Shown here: one piece after another, positions 40,974-50,870 of the stretch
How the letters are laid out: every line of letters starts with the position of its first letter
Numbering within the stretch: position 1 is the stretch's first letter
Assembly: GCA_016584305.1 (NCBI GenBank)
Contig: JACEEZ010016317.1
Coordinates: 45,001-109,000, forward strand
Reading direction: 5' to 3'
Origin: Chionoecetes opilio
Taxonomy: Eukaryota; Arthropoda; Malacostraca; Decapoda; Majidae
DNA length: 64,000 nt
Made by a program: the position numbers and the translations under genes
Notes under the pieces: generated by a model
Seen by the model: the letters and a program-made list of their open reading frames with translations, nothing else
The model's database searches: none
What the model was told of the DNA's origin: nothing

Positions 40974-42339
40974 TGTTCGCCCCTGGAACAGCTGCTAAGG
41001 CAGGGGCGATCAGGCGAAGTTGTGGTGTGGTGTTAGACGGCGGCTCACTTACCAGCCGCCAGGTCCGGGGCAGATGCTGAGAGCGAGCTAGGGCGCCCTA
41101 TCCACTAGGGCGCCTGTGGTAAGGCGAAACGCCCTCCCACCGCTATGCTCAGTCGAGATTGCTGCCTTAGTGGCACCGCTAAAGGCGCTGAAAACTAAGG
41201 CATGGTCTGATCCCTGCTTAGTGAGCTGCTGTGGGCCTTTGACAGACATTCATCTTCTGTTTATAAAACAAATACAGCCTTGTTTCAGTTCCTACAACGT
41301 AACAATTGGTGTTTACGTATTAATAGTGTTGCAAGGTGTGTATGAATTGATCGTGCAAGACTAATGCGGCATTATAGGGTGTTATATGCTGGTGATAAGA
41401 AATGTTGTGTTGTGTGTTGGTTTGGGGCGGGCGGCGGGCGGCGGACGGCAGGTGCTCCACCCGCACTAAAATGTTGTACTATTATACGGTATTATCATAC
41501 TACCAGATGATATTTAGGACAGCTGAACATACCATCATCTTCACGAGACATTAGTGCATATCATGAATGTATAAAAATTGCAGTAAACTATACCTATAAT
41601 AAGATAATGAGAGCAAAATGAAATCTTGTATAAACTTTTTTTCACCTTTTATTATTCATCTTCTCCTTATTCCTGGAATTTTGGTTGCATTAAATTTTCA
41701 CTCACTGTCCCGGAATCGGCACACCTTAACGATTATCACGGTGTATGGCACGTCCCAATGCAAAAATATATAAGTGGTCAAAACCTGCGTTGAACGTCAA
41801 ACTTGGGATGAAACAGCTTTTGGCGGGGGAGAGCGGTGTATCCTTGCCATAAGTGCTTGGTGAGGAGGGAGGAACAACATTACTTGCTTCAGCAGAGAAG
41901 TGTTCAAGCCTTGTGATTGGTCGAAGCTGCCTAAGCAGTGCTCAGATAGGCAACGTGATTGGCTAGTAGGATTCTCGGACCACGCCCACGCCATAGGCTT
42001 TGTAGGTGTAAGGCAGTGCAAAAGCCCCTTGAAATATCGACTGTACATAGGCTTTAGTCTGTGCCTTAGCCGGGCCGTTACAAAAGCGCCTGAAGACGGG
42101 TAAGGCGCTCTTTTCGCCTTACCTCTATGGCACTTCTCAGCATCTCCCCCCCGGTCAGGTAGGGGAGGATGTAAACACCATGGCCGCTCGTTCCAAACTG
42201 ACTTTATTTCACACTCGCGCTCAATATTACACTTAGTGAAACAAGTGTTAACTATCCCAAAACTATCAAATAAAGCAAAGCAAAAATAAATGAATTAAAT
42301 AAACCCCAAAAACCCAAAGGTACAAACCCATTCCCAACA
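40974..42339 (-). repeat. LTR (3' in element orientation), interrupted by MITE copy 2
   Basis: Parts 40974-41068 and 42151-42339 match the uninterrupted LTR at 45317-45593. The MITE at 41069-42150 accounts for the extra length. Confidence 0.9.
41069..42150 (+). mobile_element. Non-autonomous DNA transposon (MITE family 1), complete copy 2
   Basis: 1082 bp. Ends GGCAGATGCTGAG and CTCAGCATCTCCCCC form a short imperfect inverted repeat, followed inward by GGTAAGGCGAAA motifs on both sides. CCGG occurs at 41065-41068 and 42151-42154, while the partner LTR has one CCGG at the same place (GGTCCGGTCAGG near 45402). The insertion is therefore exact and duplicated about 4 bp. No transposase. The inverted relative is at 1-1151. 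Confidence 0.88.
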
Positions 42340-42350
42340 TTCTCCCAACC
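42340..42350 (-). promoter_or_regulatory. Polypurine tract of the non-coding LTR element
   Basis: On the minus strand GGTTGGGAGAA directly precedes the LTR start TGTTGGGAATGG. Confidence 0.65.
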
Positions 42351-42454
42351 ATAGGAGTATAACGAAATATACTCCTATACAAACTGGTTTGAAAACCCCA
42401 CAATACATAAATACAGGCACACTTCAGCACACACACATACATACCATGACCCAA

Positions 42455-42800
42455 ACTCTACCCTTGTGTGTGTGTCACATACACACACACAACTCAAACT
42501 ATACCCTTGTGTGTGTGTCACATACACACACACCACAGCTCAAACTATATCCTAGTGTGTGTGTCACATACCACACACCACGCCTCAAACTATACCCTAG
42601 TGTGTGTGTCACATACACACACACCACGCCTCAAACTATACCCTAGTGTGTGTGTCACATACACACACACCACGCCTCAAACTATACCCTAGTGTGTGTG
42701 TCACACTGTCACATACACACACACCACGCCTCAAACTATACCCTAGTGTGTGTGTCACATACACACACACCACCAAACTCTTTCAGCACACACACACACT
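42455..42800 (+). repeat. 46-bp hairpin-forming minisatellite
   Basis: About seven units of CCCTAGTGTGTGTGTCACAT followed by ACACACACACCACGCC and TCAAACTATA. The period is 46 bp in the regular part (units at 42595, 42641, 42687). Each unit contains GTGTGTGTGT and ACACACACAC arms around CACAT, so every unit can fold by itself. Confidence 0.9.
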
Positions 42801-42829
42801 ACCCAACTCAACAACAGATCCCTCTGTGC

Positions 42830-43260
42830 TTGCCGCCAATGATCACCTCTGTAACCCAAAATATACCTCTGTTTGCCACCAAAATTCAGTACCAAACAGG
42901 CACAAAAGACTACACCAACAGGGCACAACAGCAACCAGCATCACAACAACAGGCACAACAGACAGCACCACTGGGCCAACTTCCTAGTTCTGTTCCATTC
43001 TTCAATGAACTCAACCACCTCAATCTGTCTTAAACACACACACACATAGCACAAACAGATCGCCTCTGCTTGCCGCCAAATGATCACCTCTGTTAACCGC
43101 CAAAATGATCACCTCTGTTTGCCACAAAAATGTCAGTACCAAAACAGGCACAACAGACCGCATCACAACAGGCACAACAGACAGCACCACTGGGCCACTC
43201 CTACAATACCAACTCCTTCTCAAACTCCTGTTTCAAAACTAACACCTCTACTACATACCA
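42830..43260 (+). repeat. Irregular repeats with CCTCTGTTTGCC and CAACAGGCACAACAG motifs
   Basis: The motifs GATCACCTCTGT(TA/TT), GTACCAAACAGGCACAA and CACCACTGGGCCA recur two or three times (42838-42980 and 43058-43200), suggesting an older duplicated block. Confidence 0.65.
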
Positions 43261-43263
43261 AAG

Positions 43264-43388
43264 GTGACTGCAAGGTGAGTCATAACTAGTAGTAAGAGTG
43301 ACTGCAAGGTGAGTCATAACTAGTAGTAAGAGTGACTGCAAGGTGAGTCATAACTAGTAGTAAGAGTGACTGCAAGGTGAGTCATACG
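43264..43388 (+). repeat. 34-bp minisatellite
   Basis: Four near-identical units starting GTGACTGCAAGGTGAGTCAT at 43264, 43298, 43332 and 43366. Confidence 0.93.
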
Positions 43389-43464
43389 TCTCAAACTAGC
43401 TCCATCTCAAAACGAACACCTCTACTACATACCACATACCAGGGCTCGCCAGGAGGTGGGGGTC

Positions 43465-43775
43465 CTCCCCGCCACTGGGCTCGACAGGAGTGTTGGTCTT
43501 CTCCGCCACTGGGCTCGACAGGAGTGTTGGTCCTCCCCACCACTGGGCTCGACAGGAGTGTTGGTCCTCCCCGCCACTGGGCTCGACGGAGGTTGTCCTC
43601 CCGCCACTGGGCTCGACAGGAGTGTTGGTCCTCCCCGCCACTGGGCTCGACAGGAGTGTTGGTCCTCCCCGCCACTGGGCTCGACAGGAGTGTTGGTCCT
43701 CCCCGCCACTGGGCTCGACAGGAGTGTTGGTCCTCCCCGCCACTGGGCTCGACAGGAGTCTTCTGTCGCACTCCC
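43465..43775 (+). repeat. 34-bp GC-rich minisatellite (CGCCACTGGGCTCGACAGG)
   Basis: About nine units of CCGCCACTGGGCTCGACAGG plus AGTGTTGGTCCTCC. Because 34 is not a multiple of three and no stop occurs, all three frames on both strands stay open; these frames are artefacts. Confidence 0.94.
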
Positions 43776-44030
43776 GCCCCTGTACCGCACACGCTGGGCT
43801 CGCCACGAGGGTCTACTGCAGAAGCCCCACAGTATCAAGGGGACCATTAATAACCTTGGGACAACTAGATGGTCAACAATACACACCAAGGGGGCCATTT
43901 AACCAAGGGGACCATTACAACCTTGGGACAACAAGATGGTCAACAATACACACCAAGGGGGCCACTTACAAACTTGGACTGCAGGAGCCCCACAGCAAAT
44001 CAAGGGAAAAAAAGAAACAAAAACTAACGG

Positions 44031-45113
44031 CTGGGACTAAGGACCCGACAGGAACAAAAGGACCCGGCTGGTACTAAGGGCCCCGGCAGGAACAAAGGGC
44101 CCGACAGGAACTAAGGGCCCGACAGGAACTAAGGTCCCGACAGGAACTAAGGGCCCCGGCTGGAACTAAGGGCCCGGCAGGAACTAAGGGCCCCGGCTGG
44201 AACTAAGGACCCGGCAGGAACAAAGGGCCCCGGCAGGAACTAAGGGCCCGGCAGGAAATAAGGGCCCGACAGGAACAAAGGGCCCGACAGGAACAAAGGG
44301 CCCGACAGGAACTAAGGGGCGGGCCCTGAGGGGGCCCGACAGGAACTAAGGGCCCCGGCTGGAACTAAGGGCCCGGCAGGAACAAAGGGCCCCGGCAGGA
44401 ACTAAGGGCCCGACAGGAACGAAGGGTCCGGCAGGAACTAAAGGCCCCGGCTGGAACTAAGGGCCCGGCAGGAACAAAGGGCCCGGCAGGAACAAAGGGC
44501 CCCGCTCTTCAAAAGGGCCCGACAGGAACTAAGGGCCCCGGCTGGAACTAAGGGCCCGCAGAACTAAGGGCCCCGCTGGAAACTAAGGGCCCGGCAGGAA
44601 CTAAGGGCCCCGGAGGAACTAAGGGCCCCGGCTGGAACTAAGGGCCCGGTAGGAACTAAGGGCCCCGCTAGGAACTAAGGGCCCCGGCTGGAACTAAGGG
44701 CCCGGCAGGAACAAGGGCCCGGCAGGAACTAAGGGCCCCGGCTGGAACTAAGGGCCCGGCAGGAACAAAGGCCCCGTCTTAGCAAAAGGGGCCCCGACAG
44801 GAACTAGGGCCCCGGCCTGGAACTAAGGGCCCGACAGGAACTAGGGCCCGCTGGAACTAAGGGCCCGCAGGAACTAAGGGCCCGGCAGGAACTAAGGGCC
44901 CCGGTAGGAACTAACGGCCCCGGCTGGAACTAAGGGCCCGGTAGGAACTAAGGGCCCCGGCTGGAACTAAGGGCCCCGGCTGGAACTAAGGCCCGACAGG
45001 AACTAAGGGCCCGACAGGAACTAAGGGCCCGACAGGAACTAAGGGCCCGGACAGGAACTAAGGGCCCGGCAGGAACTAAGGGCCCCGGCAGGAACTAAGG
45101 GCCCGGCAGGAAC
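44031..45113 (+). repeat. 18/19-bp minisatellite (GGGCCCGGCAGGAACTAA)
   Basis: Roughly 1.08 kb, close to 60 units, alternating GGGCCCGGCAGGAACTAA, GGGCCCGACAGGAACTAA and GGGCCCCGGCTGGAACTAA. Variant units are interspersed in an ordered way, suggesting higher-order expansion. Two units contain an unrelated CTCTTCAAAAGG-type interruption. Confidence 0.95.
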
Positions 45114-45286
45114 AGCCTTTTCTGAGGCACACACAGTGACGGTCTCTTTCCAAGTCGAGTTAGCCGGCCCTGTCCCGGCAGCCATGTTAGGCTCACATTC
45201 CTCGGCCAGCTGACCGAGTCATCTGTCAAAGTTGACAACTTTTCGTCCACTGACATCTTCGCCAATTATTACGTACGGGATCACTT
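45114..45286 (-). other. Leader of the non-coding LTR element with a short frame
   Basis: On the minus strand a frame starts MSVDEKLSTLTDDSVSWPRN and ends about 54 codons on inside the minisatellite. It could be the remnant of a gag start, but nothing in it is recognisable. Confidence 0.3.
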
Positions 45287-45298
45287 GAACTCACAGTA

Positions 45299-45316
45299 TC
45301 CCGGGTCTGGGCACCA
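45299..45316 (-). promoter_or_regulatory. Primer-binding-site-like sequence
   Basis: TGGTGCCCAGACCCGGGA directly follows the LTR end on the minus strand. TGG at this position with a CCCGGGA end resembles the 3' end of a tRNA complement; the tRNA is not identified. Confidence 0.6.
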
Positions 45317-45593
45317 TGTTCGCCCCTGGAACAGCTGGAGGGCAGGGCGAATAGGCGAAGATGTGTGGAGTGGTGTAAGGCGGCTCACGTACCAGCCGCC
45401 TGGTCCGGTCAGGTAGGGGAGGATGTAAACACCATGGCCGCTCGTTCCAGACTGACTTTATTTCACACTCGCACTCAATATTACACTTAGTGAAACAAGT
45501 GTTAACTATCCCAAAACTATCAAATAAAGCAAAGCAAAAATAAATGAATTAAATAAACCCCAAAAACCCAAAGGTACAAACCCATTCCCAACA
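45317..45593 (-). repeat. LTR (5' in element orientation), uninterrupted
   Basis: 277 bp, TG...CA on either strand, carrying the empty site for MITE copy 2 at about 45402. Confidence 0.9.
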
Positions 45594-45696
45594 AAAGGAA
45601 AAGAGGAAAAAAAAACTATTACCCAATAAGTTATGATATATTTAATGGTTAACATGACAATACAAAATATAGAAAGAATAGAAAGGAAAAGGGTTA

Positions 45697-45925
45697 CAGG
45701 GAGTTTCGCACACAAGTTATTTTGTACCCAAGTTTTGTTTGCTGTTTCGTACACTGATTTTTTCGTGTTTTTTCGTACATACCTGGTGTCGATTCGTAAC
45801 TCTAGTAATCAAGTTCAACTCTGAGCTGAGTGTACGAAACGACTATGGTTTCATATAGACCACGAAACAACTTTTTGGTGTACGAATCTACTGGTGTACG
45901 AAACAACTTGTGTACGAAATGACTG
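45697..45925. mobile_element. 229-bp MITE with about 30-bp inverted ends
   Basis: The left end CAGGGAGTTTCGCACACAAG and, inverted, the right end CAGTCATTTCGTACACAAG continue similarly for about 30 bp. Internal TGTACGAA words repeat several times. No coding sequence; no clear target duplication. Confidence 0.65.
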
Positions 45926-46159
45926 CACCCCAGGAAAAGACATAGATAGAAGGGATACAAAAAAGAGATTAAAAAAAAGCTATAGAAGAATGAAGTAGAA
46001 ATTGAAAGACGATTGAGATAAAAACTCAAATGAAAGAATATAAAGAGATTTAATAGCCTACAGAAAGAGGGAGAATTTAATAGCTTATTAACTTTATAGC
46101 AGGAAAATTACAGAGAAAATTAATAAGAGTGAAAGAAAAGAAAGAGAAAGAAAATTAAG

Positions 46160-46161
<2 letters not shown>

Positions 46162-46234
<73 letters not shown>
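46162..46234 (+). repeat. (GT)n microsatellite
   Basis: About 73 bp of GT adjoining SINE family B copy 3. Confidence 0.96.
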
Positions 46235-46236
<2 letters not shown>

Positions 46237-46507
46237 ATTCACACATGGTCTTGTCCATGCGAGTCATACTCGCGATCGCCAGTTTCACCCTCGCAGTGCG
46301 AGCATGAAGCTCATTATTACCGATCTTTGGGCAATGCTGGGACCTCATACACCACACCCCCCCATCTCCTTGCTCAAGGGGGACAGTATCCGCCCAAACC
46401 TCTCAGTGGGAATATCCCCGGGTTTGAGTGCAATCGAACGCCGGGAATCGAACGCCGGACCACAGAATGGTGCCAGGTGCCTTAACCAACTGAGCCATCC
46501 AGATGGT
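46235..46507 (-). mobile_element. tRNA-derived SINE (family B), copy 3
   Basis: Homologous to 24418-24683. The minus-strand head reads GATGGCTCAGTTGGTTAAGG (box A) and GTTCGATTCCC-type box B. The CA tail meets the GT run at 46234. Confidence 0.86.
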
Positions 46508-46517
46508 AAGTGTGTGT

Positions 46518-46797
46518 ATTCATCTAGTTGTATTTTACGGGGCCAGAGCGACGCTCGTGTGGCCCCGTCCCGATATCAACATTTTTATCATTCATCCTTA
46601 GTGCTTTGTGTTGGGGGAAGCCACCACCCCGGGAGGGCGGTCACAAACCCCCGGCTAACACCCGGTACCCATTCACTGCTGGGTGGACAGGGCTCGGGTT
46701 TTAAGGAAACAGCCCACCTGTTTCCGCTCCGCCAGGGGATCGAACCCGGGACTTCTCGGCTGTGAACCGAGCGTGCTAACCACTACACTATGGAGTA
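46518..46797 (-). mobile_element. tRNA-derived SINE (family C, tRNA-Val-like head)
   Basis: On the minus strand TAGTGTAGTGGTTAGCACGC (box A) and GGGTTCGATCCCC (box B) flank an anticodon-like stem CTCGG/CCGAG with loop TTCACAG, giving CAC. The rest is an unrelated body ending ACAACTAGATGAAT and an AC tail. The tRNA likeness is limited to the head. Confidence 0.85.
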
Positions 46798-46802
46798 CCC
46801 AT

Positions 46803-46825
46803 GTCCGTGTGTGTGTGTGTATGTG

Positions 46826-46878
<53 letters not shown>

Positions 46879-46911
46879 GTGTGTGTGTGTGTGTGGTTGT
46901 GTTGTGTGGGG

Positions 46912-46983
<72 letters not shown>

Positions 46984-47084
46984 CTGCGACATACACATAT
47001 TTTAACGTCAAATATGATAGAATAATATAAAATGACGGGACATTACGAGCCTGATTTAATTCTGTAAAAATGCAATTAGGCAAG

Positions 47085-47150
<66 letters not shown>

Positions 47151-47160
47151 ACCACACACT
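46803..47160 (+). repeat. (GT)n and (CA)n microsatellites
   Basis: GT-rich 46803-46982 and CA 47085-47150, with a short unique spacer between. Confidence 0.94.
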
Positions 47161-47200
47161 ATTAACTATGTATGGCCTTATCTAACCTCTCGCTTAACTT

Positions 47201-47202
<2 letters not shown>

Positions 47203-47247
<45 letters not shown>

Positions 47248-47263
47248 TCATCTACAACTTGGT

Positions 47264-47317
<54 letters not shown>
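47203..47317 (+). repeat. (GT)n-spacer-(CA)n inverted microsatellite pair
   Basis: About 43 bp of GT, a 19-bp spacer with ATTCATCTAC, then about 53 bp of CA. The arms are perfectly complementary and can form a long hairpin. Confidence 0.93.
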
Positions 47318-47318
<1 letters not shown>

Positions 47319-47492
47319 AATGCAAGAGGTCAGATTAGGTCATTAGCAGAGGTCACAACACGGGGTCAGGCTGAGTCAAGGGTTGGAGATCTGACACAGC
47401 GGGAATAAATATGAGTTTGTTTGTAAATAAGGTTAAATTAGGTCATTATCCTGGTATAAATGTTAGTTGGTTGGTTACTGTTGTTTGTGAGT

Positions 47493-47751
<259 letters not shown>

Positions 47752-47754
47752 ATG

Positions 47755-48039
47755 TAATTGAGTAATTGTAGCACATAAAAATAACCCCTCACCATACTTA
47801 AACTAGCTATATAAAAGTTTGAGTTTTTTAAGTATATATTAGTTAAGCATGTTAAGTATATATATTTTGTATATGTATTGATTATCATATATATGTATAT
47901 TAGTATAGTTTCTTATTTGTATATTTTCTTCAATCATTTAGTTAACTTGATATACACAGCCAAGAGTATACACATAGATGTATACATATAATCTGAAGTA
48001 TACATGAGACCATATATGTATGTTGTGTATGTATGGACT

Positions 48040-48082
<43 letters not shown>

Positions 48083-48257
48083 CACACACACACAGTCTTT
48101 GTTCAATAATTAACTATTTCATGTACGCAAAACAATAGACCTCCTCCTCCTCCTCCTTTTTTCTAATCTTCCTTACTGAGAAAGACAAAAAGTTTCCGTC
48201 ACAAATTCTCACAGGAAGTCACGTGTCATATCTAGACCTATATAGACCTATCGGGGG
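47755..48257 (+). repeat. AT-rich spacer with (CA)n at 48042-48095
   Basis: AT-rich sequence, one CA array, and a short CCTCCT run near 48140. No gene. Confidence 0.7.
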
Positions 48258-48258
48258 G

Positions 48259-48711
<453 letters not shown>

Positions 48712-48769
48712 ATATCATTGCTTCTTTCAAATTTGATGGGGTTGTTATTACTGTTTATGCTGATGACAA

Positions 48770-49826
48770 GTGCTACAAGCAGACTCACAAACACACATAA
48801 AAAATGCGTTGCGAACACTGGGGAGATTGTGCAACTCTATCGGCCTCATCATATCACCAGAGAAAAGCAAGGTGCTGTATAAACGGCATCGGGATATAGC
48901 TTCCTTAAAAATACAAGGGAAAATTCTAGAAGAAGTCCCCACCTACAAGTATATGGGTGTACTTGTTGGGCATTGCAACACAAGACACAACGAAGTCCCC
49001 AGACTGAAGCACATCCTCGAAGTCAGACTGAAGTCAGCCTCGACTAGCGTTGCTAAGGAAGGTTGCATGGGGAGACGTGGGTTCGTCTGTCCCCGTCCTT
49101 AAGAGGCTATATGTTTCCTTAATCAGATCAGTCATAGACTACAACTCTAGCACCTTAACATGTCTCAACAAAGGAAAATCTAAAGCACTCGAAGTCATTC
49201 AAAATACAGCAATTAGGATAATTTTAGGGTGCCCAAGATCAACACAGCAGGATAGTGCAAGACACGAGATAGGATTACCACCTCTCACACATAGAGTACA
49301 GCAAATGGCAGCCCTCCAAATTATGAGATCACTAAATACTAATGATGATGGTCAGTTATATGAGGCTCTTTTCAATCCTAAGTGGAAAGAAAAGTGTAAT
49401 GTTTGGCTCTCATCAGTCAGGAAACTGCTCAGTTCATTTAATTTTTATAAATACATGGATGATAGGGAGCACAAACCAGTTGATCTCCCCCCCTGGGAAC
49501 TGCCAGTTTTCAATGTGTCCTATTCTACCATCAAGGTTAAGAAGTGTAATGCACCATGTGAGCTGATGAGGCAGGACTTCCTTAGTAGATTGACTGCCCT
49601 CCCTGAGTGTCCCAATATCCTGTACACCGACGGGTCGCTGCATGAGGACGGGCGTGCGGGGGCCGGGGTCGTGTACTACAAGGGAGAAAGCCGGGGTGAA
49701 CACCGGGCGCTAAGCATCCGAACATCTGATGGTTGCTCCTCGACCCAAACGGAGCTTCTCGATCGGGCTAGCAGCGGCTCTGGCAGCAGTCAAGCGAGAG
49801 GCCGGAGACGTCATCATTGCCTCTGA
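48770..49826 (+). pseudogene. I-like LINE RT thumb and RNase H N-terminal half
   Basis: Frame one (48770-49102) has LCNSIGLIISPEKSKVLYKR and YKYMGVLVGH. Frame two (49050-49826) has LKRLYVSLIRSVIDYNS, NTAIRIILGCPRSTQQDSA, IGLPPLTHRVQQMAALQIM, and then RNase H ILYTDGSLHEDGRAGAGVVYY. A frame shift near 49755 spoils the second RNase H motif, which continues in a third frame as ALAAVKREAGDVIIASDSTT. Confidence 0.86.
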
Positions 49827-50584
49827 CAGCACGACTGCCCTACAGTCAATAACATCCAGGAACCTTCTTCACACCGTCCTCGTGAACAGAATTATTAAAC
49901 TTGTGTATAAGATAACGTGTAAGGACAGAGCTGTGAACTTTATATGATCCCCATCACACTGTGGGATAGCGGGTAACGAGCGTGCAGATAAAGGGCTATA
50001 TTCAAGAAATGTTCTTGACGCGTTGTGTCGGGCCGCGGCATACAGTGTGTATGTGGTCAGAGAGACGTAACATGAACGATGACCCTTTGTCTTTCGCTCT
50101 TAAGTATGTTATGTCTTTAAATACCCCGGTTGGAAAACTTGTGGCCCACATGACACACAATAATGTCCCTCACATGTCCTCTATGTTGTATAATGTACAT
50201 AATACAATTGCTAACTCTGAGGCAACAAGATGCAATGTATATAAAACAATTAACCCTGAATTTAAAGTACATGACATTTATGAAAAGAAACATGTAATTA
50301 ACGATCTACATAGGATGTCGTTTACACGTTTTCGAGTCTGTGGTCATAGTTTAGTAGTGGAAACGGGACGCTGGAACAGGCGCGGACGTGGTCGCCTTCC
50401 TCTCGAGGAGCGCCTGTGTGTATGTGGTGACATACAAACAGAACAACATGTGGTAGAGGTGTGCCCTATAACACAACACATTAGAAACCTTTACAGATTT
50501 AATACTGTTCATGACGTATTCTCTAATTTCAGTGATGTAATAACATGCAAAATTATTCATGAAGTTTTAAATAGTTATACTTAA
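49729..50584 (+). pseudogene. I-like LINE RNase H end and C-terminal domain
   Basis: The first section reads DVIIASDSTTALQSI, the RNase H catalytic D. A CGIAGNERADKG phrase (49960-50000) gives the last motif. From 49982 a frame continues to LPLEERLCVCGDIQTEQHVVEVCP, a C-x-C-G-x7-H-x4-C knuckle-like motif found at the end of many LINE proteins. It stops at 50582. Confidence 0.84.
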
Positions 50585-50870
50585 GAAATGCATATTCTTT
50601 TCCGTTAATAGTTTATTTCATTTTTTTGTCTTTCATAGGGACGTAGATCAAGCTGGCTGCTTGTTGAATTTTATGTGTTTAGTAGTTTATCGTAGTAGTA
50701 GTAGTTTTAGTAATTACTTTTTGTTGGACTACAGTTTGTTACTCAAAATTTGTGGGAATGTTTCATTTTTTGGACATTGAGTGTTTTGTCTATTTATTAA
50801 TGATATTATGTGTAATTTATGTATAAAGCTGTGGTCAATAAATATCTATCTATCTATCTATCTATCTATC

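Larger units (their letters stand above)
40974..45593 (-). mobile_element. Structurally complete non-coding LTR retroelement (TRIM/LARD-like) with minisatellite interior
   Basis: Two direct repeats, 40974-42339 (with a 1082-bp MITE inside) and 45317-45593 (277 bp), each run TGTTCGCCCC...CCCATTCCCAACA. A perfect 5-bp duplication AAAGG flanks the whole (40969-40973, 45594-45598). On the minus strand a primer-binding-like TGGTGCCCAGACCCGGG abuts the LTR at 45316, and a purine tract GGTTGGGAGAA lies at the other LTR at 42340-42350. The 3-kb interior has no gag-pol and is almost entirely tandem repeats. It must have moved with enzymes from another element. Confidence 0.9.

Noticed and set aside
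43264..43388. CRISPR-like direct repeats
   Set aside because: Four perfect head-to-tail 34-bp units without spacers, in a eukaryotic retroelement; a minisatellite.
43377..44077. Frames of 130-195 residues open in all three phases on both strands
   Set aside because: They come from a stop-free 34-bp GC-rich minisatellite; simultaneous openness in several frames argues against coding.
46740..46797. Functional tRNA-Val gene
   Set aside because: Only the head of a SINE; T-arm pairing is poor and a SINE body and AC tail follow.
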